Shown here: positions 9,384-18,826 of the stretch, in pieces
Position numbering within the stretch: position 1 is the stretch's first letter
Layout of the letters: every line of letters begins with the position of its first letter
Source of the DNA: Nitrosomonadales bacterium
GTDB taxonomy: Bacteria; Pseudomonadota; Gammaproteobacteria; Burkholderiales; Nitrosomonadaceae
Assembly: GCA_009886095.1 (NCBI GenBank)
Contig: VFJL01000038.1
Location: 1 to 37,565, forward strand
Direction of reading: 5' to 3'
DNA length: 37,565 nt
Made by a program: the position numbers and the translations under genes
The notes under the pieces: generated by a model
The model's database searches: none
Seen by the model: the letters and a program-made list of their open reading frames with translations, nothing else
What the model was told of the DNA's origin: nothing

Positions 9384-9612
9384 TTACGGTAAAATCACAT
9401 TTCTTGAAAGTGGCACTCTATCTGTAATGAGAGGGGAACTCAACTTACGGGCATCTGTAAAATTTAAATTTCGTTGGAATACTGTATTGTCCGTTAAAAT
9501 ATTTCTTTGCCTATCAGCACATGTTGCGTCTATATTTTTCATTTGCACGTTTAATTCGTACACTTAGCTAGCAGATAAGTTCACTTAGAACCTTGAATTT
9601 CCAGAGGCACCC

Positions 9613-10671
9613 TTGACTGCATCCAATTCGATAAACCCGCACTCAGCTCATCTGTCCTATCGCGATGCAGGCGTAGATATCGATGCCGGTGATCGTTTGG
9701 TGGAAAATATCAAACCCTATGCCAAACGCACCATGCGTGCGGAAGTGCTTGCTGGCATCGGTGGTTTTGGCGCGTTGTTTGAAATCTCCAAAAACTACCG
9801 TAACCCGGTGCTGGTATCCGGTACCGATGGCGTCGGCACCAAGTTGAAACTCGCATTCCAGCTTGGTAAGCACGATAGTGTCGGCATAGATCTGGTGGCG
9901 ATGAGCGTCAACGATATTCTGGTACAAGGGGCGGAGCCGCTGTTTTTCCTGGATTATTTTGCCTGTGGCAGGCTGAATGTAGACACTGCTACTCGTGTCG
10001 TCAAAGGTATTGCGGCAGGTTGCGAGCAGGCAGGCTGCGCTTTGATTGGCGGCGAGACCGCAGAGATGCCGGGCATGTATCCGGAGGGCGAATATGACCT
10101 CGCGGGTTTTGCTGTAGGCGTGGTGGAGAAAGACCACATCATTACCGGTCTGACTATCCGGGAAGGCGATGTAGTCCTGGGACTGGCTTCCAGCGGTGCG
10201 CACTCCAACGGTTATTCGTTAATCCGTAAGATCATCGAAAAAAACCACACAGATCTGTCTGCCGATTTCAACGGCACTGCGTTAAGCGATGTAATTATGG
10301 CACCGACCCGTATTTATGTGAAACCGTTGCTTGAACTGATGCGACACCTGCCGGTGAAAGGCATGGCGCACATCACCGGCGGTGGATTGGTGGAAAATAT
10401 CCCGCGTGTTTTGCCCGAAGGCTTCACTGCCGTGTTGCAGAAAAGCGCATGGGAGATGCCGCCACTGTTCCGCTGGCTGCAACAGCAGGGTAACGTTGCC
10501 GAGAGCGAGATGCACCGCGTATTCAATTGCGGCATCGGCATGGCGCTGGTAATTGCACCGGAACACGCCGATGCGGCGATGCGGATGTTGCAGTCTGCAG
10601 GTGAGACGGTATGGCGCATCGGTGCCATCCGCCAGCGTACCGCAGATGAAGCGCAAACAATCGTTACATGA
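9613..10671 (+). CDS. purM: Phosphoribosylformylglycinamidine cyclo-ligase (AIR synthetase)
   Basis: The 352-residue protein catalyses the ATP-dependent closure of FGAM to aminoimidazole ribonucleotide, step five of purine synthesis. [13 protein letters not shown] near the N-terminus, [12 protein letters not shown] near residue 73 and the [11 protein letters not shown] block near residue 140 are PurM signatures. The start is TTG at 9613-9615, preceded by AGAGG; no closer ATG fits. The stop TGA at 10669-10671 lies inside a CATGA that is repeated 148 bp downstream at the start of purN. This suggests purM and purN originally overlapped by ATGA. Confidence 0.95.
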   Translation: MTASNSINPHSAHLSYRDAGVDIDAGDRLVENIKPYAKRTMRAEVLAGIGGFGALFEISKNYRNPVLVSGTDGVGTKLKLAFQLGKHDSVGIDLVAMSVNDILVQGAEPLFFLDYFACGRLNVDTATRVVKGIAAGCEQAGCALIGGETAEMPGMYPEGEYDLAGFAVGVVEKDHIITGLTIREGDVVLGLASSGAHSNGYSLIRKIIEKNHTDLSADFNGTALSDVIMAPTRIYVKPLLELMRHLPVKGMAHITGGGLVENIPRVLPEGFTAVLQKSAWEMPPLFRWLQQQGNVAESEMHRVFNCGIGMALVIAPEHADAAMRMLQSAGETVWRIGAIRQRTADEAQTIVT

Positions 10672-10819
10672 TGGGCGCTTCTATAAATCCAAAGTTCTAA
10701 GTGAGACAAAGCGCGAATGAAATTTGAGAGCGCCACATGTGATTACTACGATGTAAGCGATAAAATTTCTTGAGCAACGCCCGTATCACGACAAAATCTG
10801 GATTTATAGAAGCGCCCAT
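10672..10819. mobile_element. 148-bp MITE-like element, copy 1, between purM and purN
   Basis: Terminal inverted repeats match perfectly over 25 bp (10667-10691 with 10799-10823), counting the palindromic part of the target site. The core end is GGGCGCTTCTATAAATCCA. Direct repeats CATGA flank it (10667-10671 and 10820-10824) and look like a 5-bp target duplication. It encodes no protein. Ends and interior resemble the copy at 12243-12390. No transposase for it is in this window. Confidence 0.82.
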
Positions 10820-10820
10820 C

Positions 10821-11459
10821 ATGAAATCCCTTGTCATTCTGATCTCCGGTCGCGGCAGCAACATGCAGGCGCTAATCGAAGCCGGCTTACCTGGCAGGAT
10901 CGCCGCAGTCATCAGTAACAAGCCGGGAGTAGAGGGGCTGGAGATCGCAAGAATGCACGGAATCGAAACACGGGTGGTAGATCAGCGAGCTTATGCTGAT
11001 CGGGTAACATTTGGCGCCGCACTGGCGGAAGAAATTGATTCTTGTCAACCAGACCTGGTGATACTTGCCGGTTTCATGCGTATTCTGGGAGACGCCTTCG
11101 TTAACCGTTATCAAGGCAGGCTCATGAATGTTCATCCTTCGTTACTGCCGGCTTTCCCCGGCCTTGATACCCACACACGGGCGTTGCAGGCGGGTGTAAA
11201 AATCCACGGCTGTACAGTACACTTTGTTACGCCGCAGGTCGACCATGGTCCGATTATTATTCAGGCTGCAATCCAGGTGTTACCGGACGATACTGCGGAA
11301 ACCCTTGCAGCACGGGTGCTGCAACAGGAGCATCGCATTTATCCCGAAGCCGTACGCTGGTTTATGGAGGGCCGGTTGAGGCTCGTCAATAACCATGTCG
11401 AGGTGAGCGGCGCCATAGCCGATAATTCAGTTTTGTATTCACCGGGATTACGCAAATGA
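10821..11459 (+). CDS. purN: Phosphoribosylglycinamide formyltransferase (GAR transformylase)
   Basis: The 212-residue enzyme moves a formyl group from 10-formyl-tetrahydrofolate to GAR, step three of purine synthesis. It starts VILISGRGSNMQALI. The catalytic Asn and His are in MNVHPSLLPAFPG and the catalytic Asp is in QVDHGPII. The frame is open further upstream to 10770, but those codons lie inside the inserted element. The ATG at 10821 aligns with normal PurN N-termini and is the likely start. That start codon is inside the right terminal inverted repeat of the element and has only a weak AGAAG upstream, so its translation may be affected by folding. The 3' end overlaps the next gene by ATGA (11456-11459). 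Confidence 0.94.
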   Translation: MKSLVILISGRGSNMQALIEAGLPGRIAAVISNKPGVEGLEIARMHGIETRVVDQRAYADRVTFGAALAEEIDSCQPDLVILAGFMRILGDAFVNRYQGRLMNVHPSLLPAFPGLDTHTRALQAGVKIHGCTVHFVTPQVDHGPIIIQAAIQVLPDDTAETLAARVLQQEHRIYPEAVRWFMEGRLRLVNNHVEVSGAIADNSVLYSPGLRK

Positions 11460-12193
11460 GACTTCTGGTTGCTGCCCTATTTTTGGGACTGGGTTTTTCT
11501 GCTCATGCCGATAGTTTTCCCACCCGCATCGACATCAGCTATTCGATAAGATCCGGCGCTATGGAAGGAGAGGCAAACGACACCCTGGAAGTCAAGCAGG
11601 AAAGCGGCGTGCGCAGCTATGCAATCAGCAGCGCCATCCGCGCTATCGGTCTGCTGGCACTGGTACAGTCGGGCAATATCCTGCGTGATAGTGTGGGCAC
11701 CGTAACGGAACAGGGCCTGCAACCCGGACATTTTTCTGATCAGCGCCGCGACAAGTTGCCTAGAATAGCCATTTTCGATTGGGAAAAGAGCTTATTGACC
11801 ATCAACAATCGGGGCAACGAACAGCGGAAACCCTTGCCTGCCGGTACCCAGGATCGCTTGAGCATGTTGTACAGCTTTGCATTCTTTCCGCCGCCTCCCG
11901 ACGGAATTGTTGACATGCATGAGACTGATGGCCGCACCCTCAAGCGGGTGCGTTATAGTGTGGACAAAGAAACACTGGACACGCCGATAGGTAAACTTGA
12001 AACCATAGTGCTGACAAAACAACTGGAAGCGGATGACAAGCTCTACCGGAAAATCTGGCTTGCCCCCGCTTATTACATGTTGCCGGTGCGCATCGTCGCT
12101 ACTGAAAGCGACCTGTTATTAGACCAGATGATCACAAAAATAAGCTACGCTGACGCTGGTGCGCTTCGCCTGGAACTTGAGTTGTTGCACTAG
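11456..12193 (+). CDS. DUF3108 domain secreted protein
   Basis: The 245-residue product begins with a signal peptide (MRLLVAALFLGLGFSAHA), so it is exported. The mature part has the pattern of DUF3108 proteins, a beta-rich family often encoded after purN in betaproteobacteria. Examples are the YSIRSGAMEGEAND strand near the start, RIAIFDWEKS in the middle and KIWLAPAYYMLPVRI near the C-terminus. Function is unknown; similarity in fold to outer-membrane-associated lipoprotein-carrier-like proteins has been suggested for such domains, but nothing here proves it. Its ATG overlaps the purN stop as ATGA, so translation is probably coupled to purN. Confidence 0.85.
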   Translation: MRLLVAALFLGLGFSAHADSFPTRIDISYSIRSGAMEGEANDTLEVKQESGVRSYAISSAIRAIGLLALVQSGNILRDSVGTVTEQGLQPGHFSDQRRDKLPRIAIFDWEKSLLTINNRGNEQRKPLPAGTQDRLSMLYSFAFFPPPPDGIVDMHETDGRTLKRVRYSVDKETLDTPIGKLETIVLTKQLEADDKLYRKIWLAPAYYMLPVRIVATESDLLLDQMITKISYADAGALRLELELLH

Positions 12194-12242
12194 GCTTCGA
12201 TGCTGGTCGCAATGGGCTATGGGATTATGCAACACGCTATAA

Positions 12243-12390
12243 GTACCTCTATAAAAATTTAGAGTTCTAAGCAAGGCGAAATGAGAACAAAAAATATAGA
12301 TACGGCATATAGCTGGTATGTAGTCGGAATAAGGAAATATTTTTGCGGGCAACAAAGTATTGTGACGAAATCTGGATTTTTAGAGATGCC
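12243..12390. mobile_element. 148-bp MITE-like element, copy 2, before the RsmB-like gene
   Basis: The left end (12243 onward, TACCTCTATAAAAATTTA) and right end (TGGATTTTTAGAGATGCC, to 12390) are imperfect inverted copies. TATAA occurs directly on both sides (12238-12242 and 12391-12395). Length and spacing equal copy 1, and the interior shares the TTCTAAG...GAC start and the ACGAAATCTGGATT end. It fills most of the 328-bp gap between DUF3108 and the RNA methyltransferase. I see nothing else in that gap. Confidence 0.75.
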
Positions 12391-12521
12391 TATAACTTCT
12401 GCTTGAAACCAGGGTGCCGATACTGAATTAAAACATGTGGAAATATGCAGCAGCTGCTCTTTTGTCTGCAATATTTGTCGCATAAGTAATCCCTCTTCCA
12501 TTTTCGCAGGATCAACAATAG

Positions 12522-13787
12522 ATGCGCCTCACCCCTGCTCACCTCGATCTGGCTACCGCTGCATTGCGTGCCGTGCTACCACTGGAACACCCTGCCGACG
12601 CGATCCTGCGGCGTTTCTTCCGTGACAACCCCGAGCTTGGCGTAAATGACCGGGCATTTATCACCGACACCGTGTTCGGCATTCTTCGCCATCGATTTTT
12701 CCTTGAGCGTGCTGCCGATACCACCGTACCCCGTCCGCTGCTGCTTGCCTATCTGGTTAAATTCCAAGGGATGAACTTGCGCGAACTGATGTCTCTTGTC
12801 AGCGAGGCTGAAACCAAGTGGCTTATAGGAATCAAGGCAGCGACACCGGAGTCGCAGCCACTTGCTGTCCGGGCCGAGTTTCCGGAATGGCTGGTGGAAA
12901 AACTGCATGGTTGTATGTCGGAGACGGACATTCTCGACTTGGGGCACTCGCTGCAACAGGCCGCATCGCTGGATCTACGTGTCAATACTCTGCTTGCCAA
13001 CCGTGATGAGGTGTTGGCGGCATTAAGCAAGGATGGTATTGAGGGCAGCGCCACTCCTTACTCGCCTAGCGGCATCCGTCTTGTCGGTAAGCCTGCAATC
13101 AATCGCCATGAATTATTTTTGACCGGCAAAGTGGAAGTGCAGGACGAAGGCAGTCAGTTGTTGGGCTATCTGCTTGCACCCAAGCGCAGTGACATGGTGG
13201 TGGATTTTTGCGCGGGTGCGGGAGGCAAGACGCTGATGCTGGGCGCACTGATGCGTTCGCAAGGGCGCATCTACGCTTTCGATATTTCCGAGAAACGGTT
13301 GAACAACCTGAAACCACGTCTCAAGCGTTCCGGTTTATCCAATCTGCATCCGCAGTGCATCACCAATGAAAATGACATCAAGGTAAAACGTCTGACGGGG
13401 AAGATTGACCGGGTTCTGGTGGATGCGCCATGCAGCGGGCTGGGTACGCTACGTCGCAATCCGGACTTGAAATGGCGACAGTCTCCACAGAGCATTGAAG
13501 GACTCAAACGCAAGCAAGCAGCAATTCTCTCGTCTGCGGCAAACCTGCTCAAACCCGGCGGCAGGTTAGTCTATGCCACGTGCAGTTTTTTACCGGAGGA
13601 GAACCAGGAAATTATCCAGCGCTTTCTTGCTGATCACCCCCGTTTCATGCTGCTGAATTGTGCCGAACTGCTGGCGCAGCAAAAGATCCCACTTGACACT
13701 GGAGAATTCCTGCAACTGATGCCCAGCCGGCACGGCACAGATGGTTTCTTTGCCGCCGTGCTGGCGCTTGCGGGGAAACAAATTTAA
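12522..13787 (+). CDS. RsmB/NOP family rRNA (cytosine-5) methyltransferase
   Basis: The 421-residue protein has an N-terminal helical NusB/RsmB-like part and a C-terminal Rossmann methyltransferase. SAM-binding motif I is VVDFCAGAGGKTLMLGALM near residue 225. The two catalytic cysteines are in DAPCSGLGTLRRNP near residue 305 and in VYATCSFLPEEN near residue 353. The double-cysteine arrangement marks RNA m5C methyltransferases of the RsmB/NOP2 group. The exact target (C967 of 16S rRNA in RsmB or another site) cannot be fixed, so I give no symbol. It lies on the same strand as purMN-DUF3108, separated from them by the second MITE copy, and is followed 7 nt later by the PLD-like gene. Confidence 0.9.
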   Translation: MRLTPAHLDLATAALRAVLPLEHPADAILRRFFRDNPELGVNDRAFITDTVFGILRHRFFLERAADTTVPRPLLLAYLVKFQGMNLRELMSLVSEAETKWLIGIKAATPESQPLAVRAEFPEWLVEKLHGCMSETDILDLGHSLQQAASLDLRVNTLLANRDEVLAALSKDGIEGSATPYSPSGIRLVGKPAINRHELFLTGKVEVQDEGSQLLGYLLAPKRSDMVVDFCAGAGGKTLMLGALMRSQGRIYAFDISEKRLNNLKPRLKRSGLSNLHPQCITNENDIKVKRLTGKIDRVLVDAPCSGLGTLRRNPDLKWRQSPQSIEGLKRKQAAILSSAANLLKPGGRLVYATCSFLPEENQEIIQRFLADHPRFMLLNCAELLAQQKIPLDTGEFLQLMPSRHGTDGFFAAVLALAGKQI

Positions 13788-13794
13788 GGCGTCC

Positions 13795-14379
13795 ATGATC
13801 CTGTCTGTGCCTAATGCTGTTATCGCCGGTTGTCTGGCCTTGCTGTTTGTCGCATCCGCGACAGCTTTCGAGCCATTATCCGGCCATGGTGGCAAGCCGG
13901 TTGTTCTCCCTGCTACCGGCACGGTACAGGTTGCCTTTACACCGGGTGATGATGCCGGCAAGCTGATCGTGGACGCTATCAGCGGCGCGCGCCGCCAAGT
14001 GCTGGTACAGGCATTCAGCTTCACCCATCACAGAATCGCCGAAGGGTTGATCACTGCCAGGCGCCGTGGAGTAGATGTGAGAGTGATTGCCGACAAAGAG
14101 CAGACCGAAAAAATTCCTACCAGCGTAATTGCCAGGATCGTAGCCGGAGGTGTGCCGGTTTTTCTTGATTCCGATCACACCAGTGCCCACAGCAAAGTGA
14201 TGGTGATTGATGCCGGCAGTCCAGAAGCAACGCTGGTTACCGGCAGTTTCAACTTCACTCAGGCTGCACAATACAAGAACGCAGAGAACGTGCTGGTGAT
14301 ACGCGGCAACGGAGCGCTTGTCGAGCTTTATCTGAAAAACTGGCAGCACCATTACGAGCACTCGCAGCCTTACCGCTGA
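13795..14379 (+). CDS. Phospholipase D-like exported nuclease/phosphodiesterase
   Basis: The 194-residue product has an N-terminal signal peptide (hydrophobic residues ~5-25 ending ATAFE) and a single PLD-type HKD motif, HSKVMVIDAG followed by GSFNFT. Single-HKD proteins of this size resemble the endonuclease Nuc and the conjugation-associated PLD proteins, which dimerise to make the active site and hydrolyse phosphodiester bonds. DNA is the likely substrate, but lipid cannot be excluded. The frame is open upstream to 13741, but the ATG at 13795 gives a normal signal peptide and follows the methyltransferase stop by only 7 nt. The two genes are probably co-transcribed. Confidence 0.85.
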   Translation: MILSVPNAVIAGCLALLFVASATAFEPLSGHGGKPVVLPATGTVQVAFTPGDDAGKLIVDAISGARRQVLVQAFSFTHHRIAEGLITARRRGVDVRVIADKEQTEKIPTSVIARIVAGGVPVFLDSDHTSAHSKVMVIDAGSPEATLVTGSFNFTQAAQYKNAENVLVIRGNGALVELYLKNWQHHYEHSQPYR

Positions 14380-14581
14380 GCTTGCGTTATCCTAAATCCG
14401 GCAAGAAATAAGCGCGCGCCGGCTTCGGGCCAATGGCATTTCTGAAGGAATCTACCGACAACGGCAGCAATCTCGAACTGGGTTTCTGGATCAACGGCCA
14501 AGAGAGAGCAAATTGCTTTGCACTCTGCTACCAATATGAAAACCTGATGGGAATTTATAACAGTGGCATTGTGAGCTTGAA

Positions 14582-17509
14582 TCACAGAAAATCTTTAAAG
14601 AATGATTCATGTGCGGGAACAGGTTTACCTACAAAATAGCCCTGCGCATGATCAACATGCAACTCCTCCAGTAAGGAGAGGGTCGCTGCGTTCTCTACAA
14701 ACTCGGCCGTGGTTTTCTTGCCAAATCCTCTCGCCACGTCGCACAAGGCTTTTACCAGAATTCGGTCATCAGGATTGGTGGCCAGGTTCTGTATAAATGA
14801 TCCATCGATTTTTACGACATCAATGGGAAGTTGCTTTATATAAGTAAAAGAGGAGAAACCAACACCAAAATCATCCAATGCGAAACGGCACCCCAGTCCT
14901 TTGATTGTCTCAATGAGTTTGCGTGCTGCAGGCATATCTTCCAGTACCGCTGTCTCGGTTATTTCAAACAGGAAATCTGTGGGGTCCGCTGCATGTTGCG
15001 TGAGAGCTTCCTTCAGAATCAGCAGTAGCTCCGGGTCATTAAATGCATGAGCAGATAAATTAATCGAGAAATTAATATGGCGCCCATGCTGATTGACTTT
15101 GGCTGCTTGAGCAATGACTTTACGCAATACCATTTGGTCAATCTTGTGAATAAGGCCGGTACGTTCTGCTGCGGATATGAAAGCACCAGGTGGAAGCACT
15201 GACCCATCGTCATCAAGCATGCGCAGCAGTGCTTCGCAATGTTCGATGGTTTTGGTCTGAACATTCATAATGGGCTGAAAGTATAGGATAAAGTGATCAT
15301 CAATGAGAGCTTGCTCAATCTTTTCTTTCCAGTGTACGAGGTTATGCATACGCTCACGGCTCTTGTCCTCCTCAGAGAATACATGCCATCCGCTACGTCC
15401 CGCTTCCTTGGCCTGGTACATGGCGAGATCTGCCGCTGCCAGTAGTTCATGCACATCTCCACCATGCTCGGGAAAGAGAGCAATACCAACGCTAGCAGAG
15501 GCCTTATGGGTTCGGTCGGCTACGGTGAGCCTCACCTCTCCCAGTTGTTCGAGAATAGTTTTTGTAACTACGATCGCCCCTTCCGCCGTAGTTTCAGGCA
15601 GAAGCACTGCAAATTCGTCCCCGCCCAGGCGCCCTATTACGTCGACATTGCGAACGGCGTTTGACAGCATGCTTGCGACCATCTTGAGCAGAGTATCGCC
15701 TGTCTGGTGACCGCTTGTATCGTTAATGTACTTGAACTGGTCCAAATCAAAGAAAAGCAGCGCACCCGGTCGCTGATAACGCGTAGCCAGATTAAGTATT
15801 TGCTCCAATTCTTCCTGAAAGCGGCGCCGGTTGAACAATCGCGTAAGCGGATCGTGATCCGCCAGCCAGGCCAAGCGGCCTTCTGCCTGTTTGTGTTCGG
15901 TGATATCGAGGCCTACCGATAGCACCGCCGGGTCATTTTTAGAATGCCGGGTAAGGCGGGAATGTAGCCAGATGATATACCGTGTTGAACCATCACTACA
16001 CAAGGTAGTGGTTTCATGCCGCAACTGCTCCCTTAGTTCAAGGCATATCTCCTCTAGCCGGGGGGGCAGGTCATAAAAGTCGTCTTCCAGCATAAGGATA
16101 TTAATGAAAGGCTGCCCTTGCAGATCCTTCTCCGCACACTGAAGAAGCTTTTCGCCAAAAGCATTAAGCGAAGTAATTTCGGCGTTACTATTTTGTGTAA
16201 TCACAATCACCTGCGCCATATCGAGCAAGTGCTCAACAAAGTCCCTTTCCTTACCCAGCTCACTCATTTGTATAGCCAATGCTGCTGTCCGGTCAGTAAC
16301 CTGGGTCTCAAGTTTCTCGAGTTGATAAGACAGCAATACGGCCGTCTCATCCAGCATGTCTATCTCATCTTTTAGCCATCGTTTCTGATCAACGGAAAGA
16401 AGTGCGCTACGAAAGTTTCTGAAGTCGCTTCTGGCCAAGAGCGGCAAGCTAAAGACAATGTGTTTCAGTCGTGATAGCGGTTTCGTAAGAATTAAAAATA
16501 ACAGAAATTCAGAGAGCAACAAGCCCATCAGCCCTATTGCTATACTCTGCCATGTTGCTTTATGAATAGCGTCGATGGTAGTAGTGATATCGGTGATCGC
16601 TATCAACGCTGCCACGTCAGTGGATGCGTCTGTCTTCTTTAGTGGTAACTCTTTTATATACAGATAACGGTCTTCCCAGGGAAATTCGATACCGCTTTTC
16701 AGGCTGGCAGGATTTGGGTATTGCTGGGCAACACTATTGAGGATGAGGATATTCTCTTTGCTATTGGTAAGTGCTGCTACGTAAGAGTTCCAGCCTGAAA
16801 CTTGCATGGAGTTGTCAAGACTCTCAGTTACGCCACCTTTCCTCTGGATAAGTAAGCCAATATCAGCACCTGCAATATTCTCAAACCCTAACACAGCGTC
16901 GACCAGAGTAGCCCCGATGATGATAGTTCCAACATTTCTACCCATTATCAGCAACGGCTCGACGGCGTATTGCACGCAGTTTTTTGTACAACTTAATGGG
17001 CTGCTAGGTTGTTCCTTGTTATTGGCATCGCGAACCCATTTCAGTATTGCATTATTATCATCAGATTCAGTGGATTCCCAGCCTGCCAAGAGCCGATTTG
17101 ACCCGTCGTAGAAACGCACCAGATGAACACCATTATAGAGTTGCAACGATGCCCAATGCTGGTCGAATGCGCGGTAGATTTTCTCCTTGTTACCCGTGAG
17201 CAAACCTTCATTCATCTCCTTCAGGAAAGGGGTCAGTTCGGCAAGTTGGTGCAAATTCTGTGCAGTCTGATCAATCAAGCCATCAATTTCTTTGATATGA
17301 CTTTGATGTTGCATAGCGCGCTGATTAGTGAAATTGTCTAATAGAGTCAAGTAACTGATTAGACTGAATGACATTGCAATGGCAAGCAGAATCAAGCTGC
17401 TTAGCAGCAAGACTTTCCATTTCAGGCCCAAGAATCTGCGCATAAAGCTTTCAGTTCCATCTGATGGAACCTTGCTTTCCTTGGAATCATGTTCAATCAG
17501 GCGGGGCAT
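14582..17509 (-). CDS. Membrane GGDEF-EAL cyclic-di-GMP protein with periplasmic sensor and PAS
   Basis: The 975-residue protein has a membrane helix at ~32-52, a periplasmic sensor of ~270 residues, a second helix at ~322-345, a short coiled linker and a PAS domain (~415-540). GGDEF (near residue 628) and EAL domains follow. GGDEF is intact, and the inhibitory RxxD site is present five residues before it (RNVD). The EAL domain keeps EALLR, the NLSA Asn, EITET, DDFG, VKIDG Lys, AEFVE and the AQGYF Gln, so phosphodiesterase activity is possible as well as synthase activity. It begins directly after the stop of the porin gene, so it is co-transcribed with the porin and the PstS-like gene. A role sensing a ligand delivered by those proteins is inference. 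Confidence 0.92.
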   Translation of the reverse strand: MPRLIEHDSKESKVPSDGTESFMRRFLGLKWKVLLLSSLILLAIAMSFSLISYLTLLDNFTNQRAMQHQSHIKEIDGLIDQTAQNLHQLAELTPFLKEMNEGLLTGNKEKIYRAFDQHWASLQLYNGVHLVRFYDGSNRLLAGWESTESDDNNAILKWVRDANNKEQPSSPLSCTKNCVQYAVEPLLIMGRNVGTIIIGATLVDAVLGFENIAGADIGLLIQRKGGVTESLDNSMQVSGWNSYVAALTNSKENILILNSVAQQYPNPASLKSGIEFPWEDRYLYIKELPLKKTDASTDVAALIAITDITTTIDAIHKATWQSIAIGLMGLLLSEFLLFLILTKPLSRLKHIVFSLPLLARSDFRNFRSALLSVDQKRWLKDEIDMLDETAVLLSYQLEKLETQVTDRTAALAIQMSELGKERDFVEHLLDMAQVIVITQNSNAEITSLNAFGEKLLQCAEKDLQGQPFINILMLEDDFYDLPPRLEEICLELREQLRHETTTLCSDGSTRYIIWLHSRLTRHSKNDPAVLSVGLDITEHKQAEGRLAWLADHDPLTRLFNRRRFQEELEQILNLATRYQRPGALLFFDLDQFKYINDTSGHQTGDTLLKMVASMLSNAVRNVDVIGRLGGDEFAVLLPETTAEGAIVVTKTILEQLGEVRLTVADRTHKASASVGIALFPEHGGDVHELLAAADLAMYQAKEAGRSGWHVFSEEDKSRERMHNLVHWKEKIEQALIDDHFILYFQPIMNVQTKTIEHCEALLRMLDDDGSVLPPGAFISAAERTGLIHKIDQMVLRKVIAQAAKVNQHGRHINFSINLSAHAFNDPELLLILKEALTQHAADPTDFLFEITETAVLEDMPAARKLIETIKGLGCRFALDDFGVGFSSFTYIKQLPIDVVKIDGSFIQNLATNPDDRILVKALCDVARGFGKKTTAEFVENAATLSLLEELHVDHAQGYFVGKPVPAHESFFKDFL

Positions 17510-18826
17510 TTAGAATCGATAGGAACCTTGCACTGCGAACAGATGCCAGTGCTGGGAATGCTGATTTGCGATATTGAGGTTGGGGTTGTCCAGCGGTGCG
17601 AGCCAAGCGGTGCCGTTGACGTAGTGATGCTCTGCGGCCAGCATGAAGGATGGGGTGATGTTCCAGCGGATACCTGTTGTCAAGTCCTTGGCAAAGCGAC
17701 TAAATGCAGGTCTTCCTGTCGATGCAGCGTAGTCATGACCACTGCGGTCGGCTCTGTTCGTATAGAGTGCATCATAGCGTAAGACACCCTCCCACTTCGG
17801 GGTAAACCGATAAATACCCTGAAAGTAGTAGCTTTCACCGGTAAAGTCCAAATTAAGTGAGGACACACCAAAATTGGTATAGGTAATATGGCGGATGGCA
17901 TATTCAGAGGTGAGGCTCCAGCGCTCGGCATTGTATTGCGCGGAAAAAATGATTGGCGAGAATTGAACTGAACCCGCGTGCAGAATGTCGGTTCCAGGCT
18001 TATAACCTACATTCATCTGTGCCCCGCTGACTGCCAGGCGAACCCTTCCGCCATCATACTCGTACATTCCACGCCCGATATATGACACCTGCGAGCTCAG
18101 GTTCCCCGGGCGATCGCTGCCCAGTAAGGCCGCCTCGGTTGTTGTGCCACTTGCGCCACTAACTGTTGGCATTACCACTCCGAACTGATAGCTGAAATCT
18201 CCCTTACTGGTGCGAGTCTCACCATAGACATGACCTCCATCTGCTGCGAGCGCGAGGTTACGTGAACGGTCAAAGTAAATCGATTGGGGTAACATAATGC
18301 TCGGCCGGGTATGTGCTACGTCACGTGTTTCGTTGTAGAAACCAAGTGGATTTTTTATTCTGCCTAAACGTATCCCGAATTGACTGTTTTCACCAGAATA
18401 TGCTTTGTAATCGATTAATCCGTAATCGAGACGAGCATCTTGACTACCCTGACCGGCATGGCGGTGGATTCCTTGAGCCGAGATCAGCAGGTTGGGAAAC
18501 AGTTGCACCGAGGCATTAATCCCCACTTCCCTGAAACCAAAGGTGCCGCTATCCTGACTGCTATTTCCGAAGACATTATTATTCCCTGTAGTATTCAAAT
18601 AACCTTGAGTTGCAAAGCCATGGATCTGTACGTTGTCGGGCAATTTTATTGTCTGCAGTCGCGCTGCGGTAGTACTTAAAAAGCCGGAGGTTTTCTGACT
18701 GTCAGGGAGCGCTTGAGATTGTGCGGGGAAACTCCATAGAATAGCCGCCATGACAACCAGCTTGGCTATCCCTACATGAAGGTTGCCCACGTTGTTATTT
18801 GATCTGGAGTACATTGATGCGCCCAT
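17510..18826 (-). CDS. Outer-membrane porin-like beta-barrel protein
   Basis: The 438-residue product has an N-terminal export signal (hydrophobic LVVMAAILWSFPAQSQA). Short alternating strands follow, such as VQIHGFATQGYLNTTG and QFGIRLGRIKNPLGFYNE, and it ends in a final strand closing with Phe (VQGSYRF). These are marks of an outer-membrane barrel of the porin type, about 16-18 strands by length. The substrate is not known. An internal ATG at 18814 (MYSRSN) may be the real start; the longer version overlaps the PstS-like gene by 32 nt. It is placed between a phosphate-binding-like periplasmic protein and a GGDEF-EAL sensor, which suggests one unit for uptake or sensing of an unknown solute. 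Confidence 0.82.
   Translation of the reverse strand: MGASMYSRSNNNVGNLHVGIAKLVVMAAILWSFPAQSQALPDSQKTSGFLSTTAARLQTIKLPDNVQIHGFATQGYLNTTGNNNVFGNSSQDSGTFGFREVGINASVQLFPNLLISAQGIHRHAGQGSQDARLDYGLIDYKAYSGENSQFGIRLGRIKNPLGFYNETRDVAHTRPSIMLPQSIYFDRSRNLALAADGGHVYGETRTSKGDFSYQFGVVMPTVSGASGTTTEAALLGSDRPGNLSSQVSYIGRGMYEYDGGRVRLAVSGAQMNVGYKPGTDILHAGSVQFSPIIFSAQYNAERWSLTSEYAIRHITYTNFGVSSLNLDFTGESYYFQGIYRFTPKWEGVLRYDALYTNRADRSGHDYAASTGRPAFSRFAKDLTTGIRWNITPSFMLAAEHHYVNGTAWLAPLDNPNLNIANQHSQHWHLFAVQGSYRF

Noticed and set aside
10770-10820. Upstream extension of purN
   Set aside because: These 17 codons lie inside the inserted element and are not part of the PurN family; ATG 10821 is the natural start.
14370-14639. 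Small open frames between the PLD-like and GGDEF-EAL genes
   Set aside because: They overlap each other on opposite strands and run into flanking genes; no supporting motif.
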